Positions 1-9,973 of a stretch of 20,137 bases of DNA are shown one piece after another. Position numbers and translations under genes: made by a program. Within the stretch, counting starts at the first letter, position 1. Each line of letters opens with the position of its first letter. Source of the DNA: Gonapodya prolifera JEL478. Taxonomy: Eukaryota > Monoblepharomycota > Monoblepharidomycetes > Monoblepharidales > Gonapodyaceae. The notes beneath the pieces are model-generated. The model ran no database searches, was not told the DNA's origin, and saw nothing but the letters and a program-made list of their open reading frames with translations. The DNA is taken from NCBI GenBank assembly GCA_001574975.1, contig KQ965910.1:1-20137 (forward strand), written 5' to 3'.

Positions 1-1010
1 TCTGGGGATTGCGAACCAAGCCTCTGGGAGGCTTGAGCTTTGAAATGGGGGATGTATGGGTGTAGGGCTTGGTTTTGGTGTGGTCAGTTTGCTGTGATGA
101 CTCTTTGCGCTCAAGGTGCCCAACGGCTGTGTGCAAGTGTTGGCCCCCCCTAACCCTAACCCTCTACTGAGGAAAAGTTTAGGTCATTGCAGATTTGTTT
201 GAGTGCTGCAATTGGTGGAGAATTTCTAGTTTGATACTGTGGTGACACAAACATAAGACTCTGTGGATGATCCACGATTACTTTGGCGGTGCTACACAAC
301 CTAGGTGAGCTGCACGAGCCTGTAATCTGCAAGAACGTGTATGTGTGATCAAATATACATAACAACTTGCTTCAACCATCATCTCCAAAACCCTTCCCAT
401 GAAGCTGCCTTCATGTTTGTCACACGCCGCCTCATTGACATGGACTAGACCTTCTGCACAGATTGACATGTCGCCCTGGTTCTCACATTAACCAAGCTTG
501 CCAGTCTAGAGCATGACGCCAGCATCAGAATCAAAAAAAAGTCGTCACATACTGATCTTGGTGTCAACAAGGGATTATGGGGCAAATAGTGTGTGCCATG
601 CAAGCGAGCAGTCTAACATCTCATGCTTTGTAACGGTCTGCTTATACACTTCAGTCATCTAAATTTGGTCACGTTGGAGTCTTTGGCTCCACACTACAAC
701 TTACAATGGACGAAACTAATAATGTTGTCACCTCTGCACAAGCAAGACAATCTGAATGGCGGAGTGCAGTGACAGCGCATATTTGCACGACTCCAGCTCT
801 CTGCGAGCTTGTGTGTCGCCCTGCGTGATTAACGCCATCAGACAACCCACAAAACTATAAGGGAAATCCATAATACTTGATCATATCCAAAAGCATTTGT
901 CTCAAGAACACAAGAGTATTCTGAACTTCGAGCTCCCATTGCTGTCAACTTTGTTGCACAAAGTTCAAACTTGAGTCATTATCCAGCTTGCAGTACCATC
1001 ACCACCGCTA
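1..1010. other. Left intergenic stretch, no supported gene
   Basis: I see no convincing coding exon here. The open frames are short (at most about 70 codons), lack recognisable motifs and do not join through good splice sites. The only distinctive element is a short telomere-like block, listed separately. The stretch ends at the stop codon of the minus-strand gene, so its right-hand end probably holds that gene's 3' untranslated region. Confidence 0.5.
148..163 (-). repeat. Short interstitial telomere-type repeat (CCCTAA)2-CCCT
   Basis: The plus strand reads CCCTAACCCTAACCCT, that is two full CCCTAA units plus four bases. It follows a run of seven C (144-150, overlapping the first CCC). TTAGGG is the telomere unit of most fungi and animals. 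The block is too short to be a chromosome end and lies inside unique sequence, so it is an interstitial remnant or chance. Confidence 0.5.
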
Positions 1011-2719
1011 TTACTCAACATCGACATTGTAATCAGGCACACCAGTTCTACTGTCCCAACTCACAGGCTCAAAATGATCGTCCTTGAACAATTTCACCCA
1101 GTTCGAGTTCCCCGCACAAATGAGGGCCTCCAACCTCTGCGCGCGTTTGAGGACCGCGTTGCAGAAAAGCCCTGGTCGCATGCGTTCCTGTGAGGACGTC
1201 AGTGAAGCTAGGATGCGAGAGGCACTACACGGTGCTGATTTAATTACAGCAAAATGAAGATGGTCAGTATTGGAGTACTACAGGGTGGGTTCACATGAAA
1301 TCATATAGCGCAACAGCGCACGCACCAAGAGCATTCCAAATCCACAAGTTCGGCAGGAGCCAGGTTGTTGAGTGGTGGTGGCTGGTCCACACGATATTCA
1401 GGGCCGCCCAAGGCGCCAGGTGGAACTGGGAGGTAGCTTGGATGAGAGACCATTGTGCGCCAAGGTTGCGTTGTGGTGTTATAGCATGCCATTACAGTCT
1501 GATTGTATGGTCTCCTGCTCTTTGCGAAATGGTCTGTCACGTTGATGACAAGGTCGCCAAGATCAAGTGAGATCAGCTTAGAGGAATCACTATAAGAATA
1601 TTGCGGGTGTTGTCTGGTGGGCCAAGCAGGTAATGACATGGTGTGAGCAAGCAGAAGAGGGTTATGACAAAGCAGCCGTGGGCATTGGGACTCACACTGG
1701 CCAACATTTGATTGCGGTGGTGTGATTGCTGCCGTTGTTTCCTACTTGCTCCGGGTACCACCGTAGGGTCACGCGCGCTCCAGCCATGATGGAATCAAGC
1801 ACAAAAATTGACGTTGCGTTGACGTGGGCGTTGACAGCATACTTCATGTCTTGCTCTTTGGCACACTTGGCGTCAAGCCGCGTAAAGAAGAGGGCTCGGA
1901 GGTCTTGTGCTGTGATGTTGGTGCGAGAGCTCGCCATATTCGCGGAATTCCCAAAGAATTCTTGAAGTGTAGTGTCAATAAGACGCCAGTGATCTTCTTG
2001 ATACTTATGCACGGGGGTTTTGATCATCTTCCCCCGAATGTCAAGGATCTAACAAAGTTGAGTCACGTTGAGAGCTCAAACCTACACAGCGAATAGCAAG
2101 CATTTTCTGTGAACACTTACAACGCCACCGCATGCAGCCTCGGCAGCGTCGAAGAATGCTTCTACTCCCCGGCGACAATCGTTTGAACACAGCCCCATCA
2201 ACTTGAGGTACTTGCTAGAAAGAGAAATTACAATGAAAAATATGTGCTGATCAGCTCGAACTCCATGGAATAATTTTGATGCTAGTAAAAGTACCATTCT
2301 AGCACACAATCCCTTTCATCCATTAATTCTGGGAGTGTGATCCACATGTTATCCGAAATGAGTCTCCTGTTATCGTAGTGAAATGGACGATTTATCTCCC
2401 TTTCAATCTCTTTCATGCAAAATGCCGAGTTGTTTCCTATCAGTGCACTTGACGGAGCCGGTCTTCGACACGCGGTGCGCACGTTAGCCCAGGACTTGGA
2501 GTCGGAGAGAAATCCTATGCATGCGTGCTCGGGAGTGTAGATGACGTGCAGTCCCACAGCGATTCCCGTGTTCGGAGTTGGAGCGAACAAAAGAAATGCC
2601 ACAACGACGGCAAGGGCGGAGCTGCACAGGATGGAGAGCGAGAGCGAGAGTTTCAGAACGAAGGACGAAGGATTGCGACGCAGAATGGCATCGTCGTTTG
2701 CGATCCGCGAGTATTCCAT
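1011..2719 (-). CDS. Spliced gene for a signal-anchored, N-glycosylated extracellular protein, family unknown
   Basis: Start ATG is at 2719. Proposed exons are 2719-2295, 2214-2121, 2048-1746, 1696-1326 and 1224-1011, about 468 codons. Introns 2 (GTAAGT...TTAG) and 3 (GTAGGA...CCAG, 49 nt) keep the frame open cleanly. The last junction is uncertain: I chose donor GTGCGT, but acceptor CACAG at 1188 (exon start 1187) is an alternative. Residues about 24-46 are strongly hydrophobic after a short basic N-terminus, so this is a signal anchor or uncleaved signal. The remainder has six N-glycosylation sequons (NNS, NIT, NAT, NVT, NQT, NTT) and scattered cysteines, including CESQC at the start of exon 4. 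All of this fits a type II membrane or secreted ectodomain. I do not recognise the family. Downstream on the same strand is non-coding sequence. The upstream neighbour is the viral-type relic. Confidence 0.6.
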
Positions 2720-2954
2720 TTTGGGGAGGAGTTTGTTCGTAAACTAACAGTATTCAGCCGGCCACGTTGCACATCCGAATGATTGCGTGGACAGAAAATG
2801 TATATATCATCTTAGCACTCTAAAATGGGGTACAAACGCAATTGTCGCCTTAACAATCTACAATTACGATCACCCTCTTTCCCCGTCCCCGTCCTCCAAG
2901 CATTTGATGCAACATTCGTCCGAATTTCTTGATGATACTCGCACTTCAGCAATC

Positions 2955-3701
2955 TTAACTTGATTTTGGAGAGTTTGTAAGAATCGTCAGACGAACTTTG
3001 TGTGCTGGTTGGGTTATTACAAAGTCACAGAATCCGTTATATACACCGTTTTTGAAGCCAAACATATGCATGTTTCTCCCCATAAACGGAAAGCATTCGT
3101 GATCTGTCTTCATAAGATAGCTTACGAGGTTGTCAAAGTAGTTTGATTTCTTCGTGAATGTTTGATCCTTGTCACCCAAAAAGACGTTATTCACAAACTT
3201 CTCTGGAGAGAGCCATCGTTCCATTGCGTAACTCAGTTCATTCACTGGACAATAAACCCAACCACTCTCTTCCTCTCTCTGCAATCCGCGCTGTAGAGCG
3301 TATGCAATCAGCCTATCTCTGAGCGATTCATATTCCTTGGTGTCCTCGTGCACTGTCACGGAAACCTTTGCCAAAAAAAACTCGAATGGTCATTGGCACT
3401 GCTCCTTTTTGACGAATCTCCAAAAGTTTTCACACACATCATCAATGCTCATATCATTGTTTACCATAAGAAATGTTTGACCAGATTCGTCATGTTCGTG
3501 ATCCTTATCCACGAGACACATGTTACATTGTGGAGTCACACAATTTTTACCATCATGCACCCAAGTTGTTCCGGGTGGCAGGCCAAATGGCCTGTTCAGC
3601 ACTGGTTGTGCAGCAATTGGGCGCCCATCAGCAATTGCCGTTGCCAATGGTTCATTCTTTTTGGGTCGACCACGATTATTCACAAGTGGTACGTTTCGCA
3701 T
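2955..3701 (-). pseudogene. Fragment of a giant-virus-type (D5-like) primase-helicase, interrupted by TGA
   Basis: One frame runs through this interval with a single internal stop, TGA at 3390-3392. The 5' part (after ATG at 3701) has a primase zinc-ribbon look: CNMC followed by HEHD, a short FLMV strand and a later Cys. The 3' part has a pattern I associate with the region between the primase and SF3 helicase domains of nucleocytoplasmic large DNA virus D5 proteins: GWVYCPV, then FTKKSNYFDNLVSYL, then MFGFKNGVYN. The catalytic primase core that should precede it and the Walker A/B helicase that should follow are absent; the frame ends about 27 codons after NGVY. Base composition is visibly more AT-rich than the membrane-protein genes to the right. 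Known: fungal genomes, chytrids included, can carry integrated large-DNA-virus pieces. Inferred: this is such a piece, or one from a polinton-like element. The start used is just the first ATG of the open part. Confidence 0.6.
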
Positions 3702-4113
3702 GTCAGAAACTGCAATTGGAAGTTCATAATCAGAATTTCATGCCTTCGTTGGAAAAAGTATTCTCAGACATTCCATCAATTCTCGGGGGTCATCTTGACC
3801 TTATTATTACCGCAGCAACACCAGTTCATGTCACCCGGGCTGCAGGCGACGAGAGTGCCCGAGTTCTGGGATGTGGCCGTATCAGAAATCGAGTGGAGTG
3901 GCTAAAAACTCGGCAGTGGAGGGTGCGAATCGGTGTATCCCGGATGGTGGAAAGGAATTCCCGTTGCCTCTCAAACAAGTCATTCTGGACGAATCGCGGG
4001 CGTTTGGCAACAACGATGTCTTCGAAATCGCGCCATCGGCAGAGTACGACACTGCGACACGCCAACTGCCAGCACTATCCTCAAACAGGCGGATTTGGGG
4101 TCGAGAAACGTGA

Positions 4114-4560
4114 GCCGTGGACCCAAACAGAACGTTGTTTCGGGAAACTCGCACTCGATTTCTGGGACGGGAGACTCGTAATCTGTTTGCAGTAGACGAT
4201 CTCTCCGAAGGAGGATACGCCAGGAAGGTACGTTGGTGATAATGTTACTAGCTATTCTGGCAAGCGCGCAATAACAACCAAACTTTCGCACCATAATCAG
4301 GACTTGATCGAGAGGCATTTGTATGGTACAAAATGTCATCTCCATTCGTTCTTCCACTCTAAGGAATCGGCAACGACGTCAACGGGAAGCCATTCTTTGT
4401 TTCGCCAATAATGGAAAACGGGAACGCCGAGGACTACCTGAAAAGGTTCAAAGAAAAGTGCAATGGTGACGACGTGAGCTATCGCAATGAATGTCTAGGC
4501 TTGGTGAGTCCGTTGGGGGACGGCCTTTTGGATCTGTTGGAACCAATGGTAGAACGATGA
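4114..4560 (+). pseudogene. Protein kinase N-lobe/hinge fragment (TKL-like) with two micro-introns
   Basis: Three pieces join in frame: 4114-4227, 4265-4325 and 4364-4560. Introns are 37 nt (GTACGT...CAAG) and 38 nt (GTACAA...TAAG). The spliced product reads KLSHHN, then HLYG joined to IGND, then GKPFFVSPIMENGNAEDYL. This is the alphaC-beta4 / beta5-hinge pattern of TKL-type kinases (LxHxN...LYGI...P..VSP.M.NGN..YL). The glycine loop and VAIK lysine are not clearly visible upstream, where an in-frame TGA at 4111-4113 stops the preceding frame. The frame ends at 4558-4560 before any HRD or DFG motif. A GTGAGT at 4504 could be a further donor, but I found no continuation with catalytic motifs. 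Best read as a truncated relic. A gene with more introns than I can resolve remains possible. Confidence 0.5.
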
Positions 4561-4875
4561 CGCTCAACGCACAGTACACTCGACAGGACAACTCCATATG
4601 AGAATAACCATCACAAATATTGGACCCACTCCGTACAATCGCAGTTCTGTTCCTTCGCTATCAATTCAATGAAAATTGTATCAACGCAACTTACAAATAA
4701 TCGCCGAGGTATCAGTAATAACAATAATTGCACCGCGATGACAGTTATACGATAATTATGAAAGATTCCTCTGCGGACCGGCCGCCCACGCTTCCAACTC
4801 TAAACTGAATCGTGCCACGTCACCATTCATCCACCACCGAAGCACCCGGTGTACTGGAAGACCACAGCACCATTA
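4561..4875. other. Intergenic spacer, probable 3' region of the minus-strand gene at 4876
   Basis: AT-rich at 4600-4760, then abruptly GC-rich. No open frame of interest on either strand. The minus-strand frame downstream of the stop at 4876 has no SH3-like sequence, which matters when comparing the two paralogues. A GTTAGT lies across that stop codon and could be a splice donor to a further exon, but the only short continuation I could build is unconvincing. Confidence 0.45.
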
Positions 4876-6940
4876 CTAACCTGCCGACCCGCCCCAGCTT
4901 CCCTGCTCCCCTCGACCCCGCGACGGGGCGGCCGACGGGCCGACACTCGGAGGGGGACCACGCACGTCGAATCCGTCTTGCGATACACCTGCCGATGGGA
5001 GGGGAGGTCGAGGGTTCTGGGCGGCCGGAGAGTTTAACGCCCCGCGACTGGCATTGCGAGCGGGGACAGGTCGTGAAGAAGAGTTGCCAGGAGGGGAGTT
5101 GGGTGACCTCCTTTCCCGATCCCGATCCCGATCTCTTTCCGGATCCCGTTGACTTCCCTGGCGGTACGCCTGTTGCCCACCCTGCCCCTGACCCGGCGGT
5201 CGATCCCGGTCACTCCTCGTCTGCGGCTGCATTGGCGGGGCGGAGGGAGGCCGGGGTGGAGCGTTGGAAGGGTAAGGGTTGGGCCCACGTCCAGCGCCGG
5301 GAAGCGGGCGGCGCGGGTCGGTGGGAGCCGAGGAGGGTCTGTACTGGGCGTCGGCGGGTGGCATTGGTGGGGATGTGCGTCGGCCATCTTGAGGAGGTGA
5401 CGAGCCTGAACCCGACCCGGACCCTGGCGGATACCCTGATCTGGACGAGCCCCGGCCCTGGACGGTCGTGAGGGGCATGTCCTTTGGTGGTGGGGGTGGG
5501 GGTGCGTTGGAGAACGACGGGTTCTGCGGGCGAGACGCGTACGGTTGAGGCTGGCGAGAGGTGGAGCGACGACGTTGCGCCGTGTCGGTGAATTGGGGCG
5601 GGGGTACTGCGCCTGGTGGTGGCGGCGCCATTTCTATTCGAGAACCGGGTGGTTGACCAGGGTTGGAGTTGGCACGGACAGTGCGGTTGACGACTTGTCC
5701 ACCCCCACGACCACCAGATGCAGGGTTGTACGCGATCCCCCCACCACCGCGTGAAGGGTCGTACGGGTTCGGAGGCACAGGGTAGCGCCCCGTCGTTTGG
5801 AGAGGCGGGGGGTTCGCGAGAAGTTCCGGGGGGACGGGTACGGGTTGCGGGGCAGGTCTGGTTCGGTTCCCGCCGACTTTGCCGATAATGAACGTGGGCG
5901 GCCCTTTCCTCGCGACGGTGTTGTTGACGGTCAGGTCGGTGAGGTCGTTCTTCTTGGCCGCGGCGGTGAGGAAAGTCTCCCTCTCGCGGCCGCGGGACCG
6001 TGACCTGCCAGGACCACCGACGCCTCCACTTGGTCCGCGGGATACTTCGATGCGGACGGGGGCACGGCCACCACGGCCACCTCCACCAACTTCGACAGTG
6101 ACGGTGCGCTTGCGTTTGATCCAAACGATGGTAGCCATTCCCAGAATCACCGCGACGCCAACAATAGCCACCACGACACCGACGGCCGAGGCTGTCTGGT
6201 CGGACGCTTGTGCAGCGGCGGCGGAGGTGGACGTGAGTGGGGTTGCGGGATCGGTGTTGAGGTTGAGGCGGAAGGATGTGCCGGATACGATGGAGACTGG
6301 GGCGGTGTTTTTGAGTTGGGCGGAGGACGAGGCGGCCGCGGAAGTGGTGGCAGCGGCATTCGTAGCAGAGGGTGCGACGAGGGAAATCTGACCGAGCCCC
6401 GACGTTGTTTGGGATGGTAGGTTGGACAGAGTCGGTGCCGTCGGACCCGACGATGGCAGCGACGACGATGCGAGTGTTGCCGGCACCGGTGCACCCACGA
6501 TCTGTCGTTTAGGCAGTGCGGGAGTGGACTATACGTGGAGAGGGACGTGTGAGGGGGTGTAAGGGGCAAAGTGCAAGCCGAGACTCACGTGTGTCCTGCA
6601 GGCGACGAGACGACTGCCATCCCCGGCGGAAACGGCATCGGCGCACGTTTTATCCACCACGCAGTACTGCTCCGTTGCGATTTTGGTCAGGGGAGAGTGC
6701 GGAGATTCGTCAGAATTTCCTCTCAATAGAGCAAAACCTGTTCTCTCTCACCTTCTGCCCATCCGCCCCGTCCACATCCACCTCCACACACTCCGACACA
6801 CACGAACAATCCTCCCTCGCACTCTCCCGCCCGCCCATAGTCCCATCCACCGGACCACCTCTCCCATTCCTAAGCACACCCAAGATCGCCGCGCCCCTAC
6901 TCCCCCCACGCCACGGCGGCGCTCGCTTTCGGCGTACCAT
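4876..6940 (-). CDS. Single-pass membrane protein, six-Cys ectodomain, long Pro-rich tail, no SH3 (paralogue 1)
   Basis: Three exons: 6940-6752, 6666-6589 and 6501-4876, about 630 codons, with two phase-0 introns (GTGAGA...GCAG, GTGAGT...ACAG). Exon 1 ends in a C-x-C-x3-C motif (CSCVSEC) and exon 2 (26 codons) begins YCVVDKTC with a third Cys near its end, giving a compact six-cysteine ectodomain. A Ser/Thr/Ala/Pro stalk leads to a membrane helix at about residues 194-216 (VGVVVAIVGVAVILGMATIV), then IKRKR, so the tail is cytoplasmic. The tail of about 410 residues is disordered, rich in Pro, Gly, Arg and Ser, with RS/RD runs (RDRDRDRERR) and many PxxP sites (PPPPPPK, RPPLP). The weak point is the N-terminus: the chosen ATG at 6940 gives no clean signal peptide, so the true first exon may lie further upstream. 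Same exon layout and topology as the gene at 7548-9973, so a tandem duplicate. Function unknown. Confidence 0.72.
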
Positions 6941-7547
6941 CAGTGGTCCGGGTATGAGATACGCTGGATGCGGTCCCGCAATTGTGTTTGGATTCTCCAA
7001 CTTGCCAAGCCACCCACTCAAGTACAAAAAAAGGAAACAATAATAGCGACCCTAGAAAGGACGCCGTTTTTCATTGACCACGTTTCTATCGCATTTCAAT
7101 TACATTTGAGCAATCTATAATAGGTAGTATATACGGCCAGATAACGGGGCGTGCCTGCGGAAAGCCTGCGGCGTCTCTTCGTGCGGAGAGCCAGGGACGC
7201 ATCAAAGAGCACCTTACACCTTTCATGTTGCGTCATTTAGCAGTTATATCTTAGCATGCAATCGTTTGTGTTCTCCTGGGGTGCATTGGACACCCCGATG
7301 CGTACAGCTAGACACTTCTGGTGATATTGCGTAGTGATTGCAAAGATATACACTATTTCCTTTCACTTCGCTCGTCTTCCGCCGTTCACTGAACGCAAAC
7401 ACTCCAAAAACAGCAAGAAAATTCAATACTATTAGCGATATCTTCTCCCCTCTCCTTCCCGTCTCCTTCCCCTAGACCGTCACCTTCACCCAGATCCCAC
7501 AACGACACGGAACCCGCCGTGCCACGCCGTGCCCCTACCACACCCGC
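6941..7547. other. Spacer between the two paralogous membrane-protein genes
   Basis: I see no gene. The part next to 6940 should hold the promoter of paralogue 1 and possibly a missed signal-peptide exon. The part from about 7040 to 7440 is AT-rich and lacks coding character. The 7440-7547 part is C-rich and lies just downstream of the stop of paralogue 2, so is probably its 3' untranslated region. Confidence 0.4.
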
Positions 7548-9973
7548 TCACACACCCACATATCCCTCGATACAACTCTCCGGAAACACGCCCTCCTCAC
7601 CTCTCGTCAGCTCCCTTCCTTCCACAAATCCGTCACCGACGCTCTTGAACACCTCCACGACCATACCCGGGCGCAGGCGGAGCCCACCGATTCGGCGAGG
7701 TTCGTAAGGTGATGTGACGGTGTGTGTCTTTCTCGCGGCGGTGTCGCCGAGCGGTGGTGGTATCCTCCTTGTAAGCGTCTGGGGCCTTTCTCCACCCATC
7801 CCAGTCCCGGGTCGTTCCCCAACCATAGCCGCGCGGGAACTATCCCTGGGCGGTCGGTCCATGGACATGAAGTCTTGCGGCGTCGACTGTGACTGCGATC
7901 GTCCTCGAGACAGTGACCGTCCTCTCGACACCGTATCTTGCGTCTGTCCTTGCTTCGACTGCGACCGATCCGCTCTATCAGCTCTGGCTGATGGTGGTCC
8001 CTTGACGTCCACATTCGCAGTTTGAGGCGGTGGCGGACCACGTACATCCGTCTGCTGCGCTCTCGTACTCGGGTCCACGAACGCCGTGTCCACAGGCGCG
8101 ACGGACTTGCGCCGTCCGTCAGAGAAGCCCGAATCCTTACTCCTCGAAAGCGTCGTTTCTGGCCCCCCCGGAGTCCTATCAATCCCGCCCAGTGGTGGGA
8201 GGACGGGTGGTGCGTCGGTAACGTATGCTGCAGACCTCCTCGCAGCAGACGAAGCTGGGCGATTGAGTGTCATCCGAGCTGACGATCGCGCGGAGTATGG
8301 TTGGGACTGCGACTGCACGAGCGGGTAGGGCGCCTGCGATTCGATCCCATAGCGAGACATGCGTGCCTGCTGTCTTTGCTCCATATCCTGGCTGATGACC
8401 TGGCCCGACTCGATGCCGTAGCGGGACATGCGTGCCTGTTGAAGTTGTTCCATTTGCTCGAATGTCTGAGTTCCGGAGCGGGACGACCGCGCCGACTGCT
8501 GCCCCTGCGCCTGCTGCTGCTGCCACGCCTGTGCTTGTCCACCATCTTGCCCCGGTTGCACGACATCTGCAGTAGGCAAGGGAATCCCATACGAATCCAC
8601 CTGCCTCTCCTCCCCTGGGTCGATACCCATCAACCACGGCTGATATGGCATTGGCCCTAGCCCTCCTCCCATCCTACGACTACCACCACCACCTCCTCCT
8701 CCTTCCACTTGCTCCATCCCCGGCAACGGCGGGGTGTTCTTCATGAGGAAAGAAGGTGGGGGTGCGGGCGGACCGGTTGAGCGTGGCATGCGACGGCTGG
8801 AGTCTGAGCCTCGGTAAGATCCGGAGTCCTGTCCACCAGGGCCGCGGCTGGGTCTATTCAGCGACTGCCTCCCACTTTGCCGTCCAGGAGGCCCACCACC
8901 ACCTGCGGGCCAATTCCGAGTCGACACCGCATACCCTCCCTGCGGCGGTCCGAACGGGTTCTCCTTGTCCTCCCTATCCCTCTTCCTCTTCATCGCCACT
9001 ACGACCACGAGCCCACCGACGGCTGCTAGGGCGAGGAGGGCGATGACGATCCCGACGATCGTGCCCGTCGAGTCTGGGGCGGGTGGTGCGCCGGAGGGTG
9101 TGGTGGCGCCGGCGATAGAGTTGCCGTTGATACTGGGGTTTGGTGATGTGGAGCCGGACGAGCCAGCGGCGGTGGTTGGGGATGCGGCTTGCATTTGGTC
9201 CATTGTCGGTACGGCGGGTGCAGCGGCCGTTGGTGCAGCCGCGGGTGCAGGTGGTTGTTGAGCCGTCGTTGGTGCGGCTGTTGGAGATGGTAGAGAGGAA
9301 GAAGAGGGCTGGATGGGTGCTGCCATTGATGTCCTGACGAGTGATGATGTCGTAACCGCACGTGCTGAAGAAGCAGATGAGGTGCGAGCAGCGAGTGTGG
9401 TTGAGGATTGGGCGGCAGACGTAACCTGATTTGTCTGGAAACGGACGCATGCGTCGTGAGGGGTAAGTGGGATTGGGTGGGTGTGCATGAAGATGAGTGA
9501 GTTGCTTGAGTCGAAGACGCCGAGAGACAAGCAACCGCAGCATGAGACTCACGGGTACGCAAAAGTCCCACAGCAGCCCATCGGCAGTCAGCATTGCGCT
9601 CGCACAGTCATTCCCCGTGAAGCAGTACTGAGTTTGTGCGGTGAGGGGTAGGAGGGGATGTGGGGTGAGGTAGGTCGCATGTGCAGGTTGGGGAAAGGTA
9701 ATGCATCGAGACAACCCATTTCACATCACAAGTGCAGGAAACACATAGGAAACTCTGTCAGTTAACTCTCCAGGTGACGCGGAACATTTCCAACATTCCA
9801 CTCACAAAGTCCAACTGCCCTGTCTGCTGGTTGACTCCCCCGACACACGACGTCGTGCAACGGCACCCTCCTACGGTCGTCGCAGCCTGTCCTGCCACCC
9901 GACCCACCACCATCACCGAGACCAGCAGCAGCAGCACGACTCCGGCCCACACTGCCGTCCCTCGTCGCCCCAT
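7548..9973 (-). CDS. Single-pass membrane protein, six-Cys ectodomain and C-terminal SH3 domain (paralogue 2)
   Basis: Exons 9973-9806, 9627-9553 and 9434-7548, about 709 codons, two phase-0 introns (GTGAGT...TCAG, GTGAGT...CCAG). Residues 1-30 form a signal peptide (MGRRGTAVWAG, then VVLLLLVSVMVV, ending near GQA). Exon 1 ends with CRCTTSC and exon 2 is a 25-codon exon starting YCFTGNDC with a last Cys at its end. A Ser/Ala/Pro/Thr stalk follows, then a membrane helix at about 206-229 (IVGIVIALLALAAVGGLVVV) and MKRKRDRED, so the tail is cytoplasmic. The tail is Gln/Ser/Arg/Pro-rich. The last 55 residues fit an SH3 domain: SPYEP, LRLRPGMVVEVF, DGFVEGREL, GEEGVFPESCIEGYV, matching the ALYDY / diverging-turn / G-x-FP-x-x-YV landmarks. 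An upstream in-frame ATG at 10042 would add 23 Gly-rich residues; 9973 is preferred because it starts the signal peptide. Likely a cell-surface sensor or scaffold; Fus1/Sho1 are fungal membrane-SH3 analogues, not shown homologues. Confidence 0.8.
8339..8453 (-). repeat. Two-copy 23-residue tandem repeat inside paralogue 2
   Basis: The cytoplasmic tail holds two near-identical units, each starting at ME(Q)xxQQARMSRYGIES. In DNA, 8339-8384 and 8407-8453 align over about 46 bases with a handful of mostly third-position differences. The 69-base spacing preserves frame. It is absent from paralogue 1, so it arose or was lost after the gene duplication. Confidence 0.75.

Noticed and set aside
1090-1110. 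AGTTCGAGTTCCCC, resembling a tRNA T-arm
   Set aside because: No acceptor stem, D-arm or anticodon arm at the right spacing, and it lies inside the last exon of the 1011-2719 gene.
3473-4195. A 240-codon plus-strand frame
   Set aside because: Its first half lies opposite the D5-type fragment and has no motif. A GGFG near its end hints at a kinase glycine loop, but the residues around it do not fit and it does not join the hinge exons in frame.
4812-6420. Long plus-strand open frames opposite the first membrane-protein gene
   Set aside because: They mirror a GC-rich, low-complexity gene on the other strand. They have no domains, and the minus strand has matching splice sites, a membrane helix and a paralogue.
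7519-9340. Plus-strand open frames opposite paralogue 2
   Set aside because: Antisense shadows of a GC-rich gene whose minus-strand reading has a signal peptide, membrane helix and SH3 domain.
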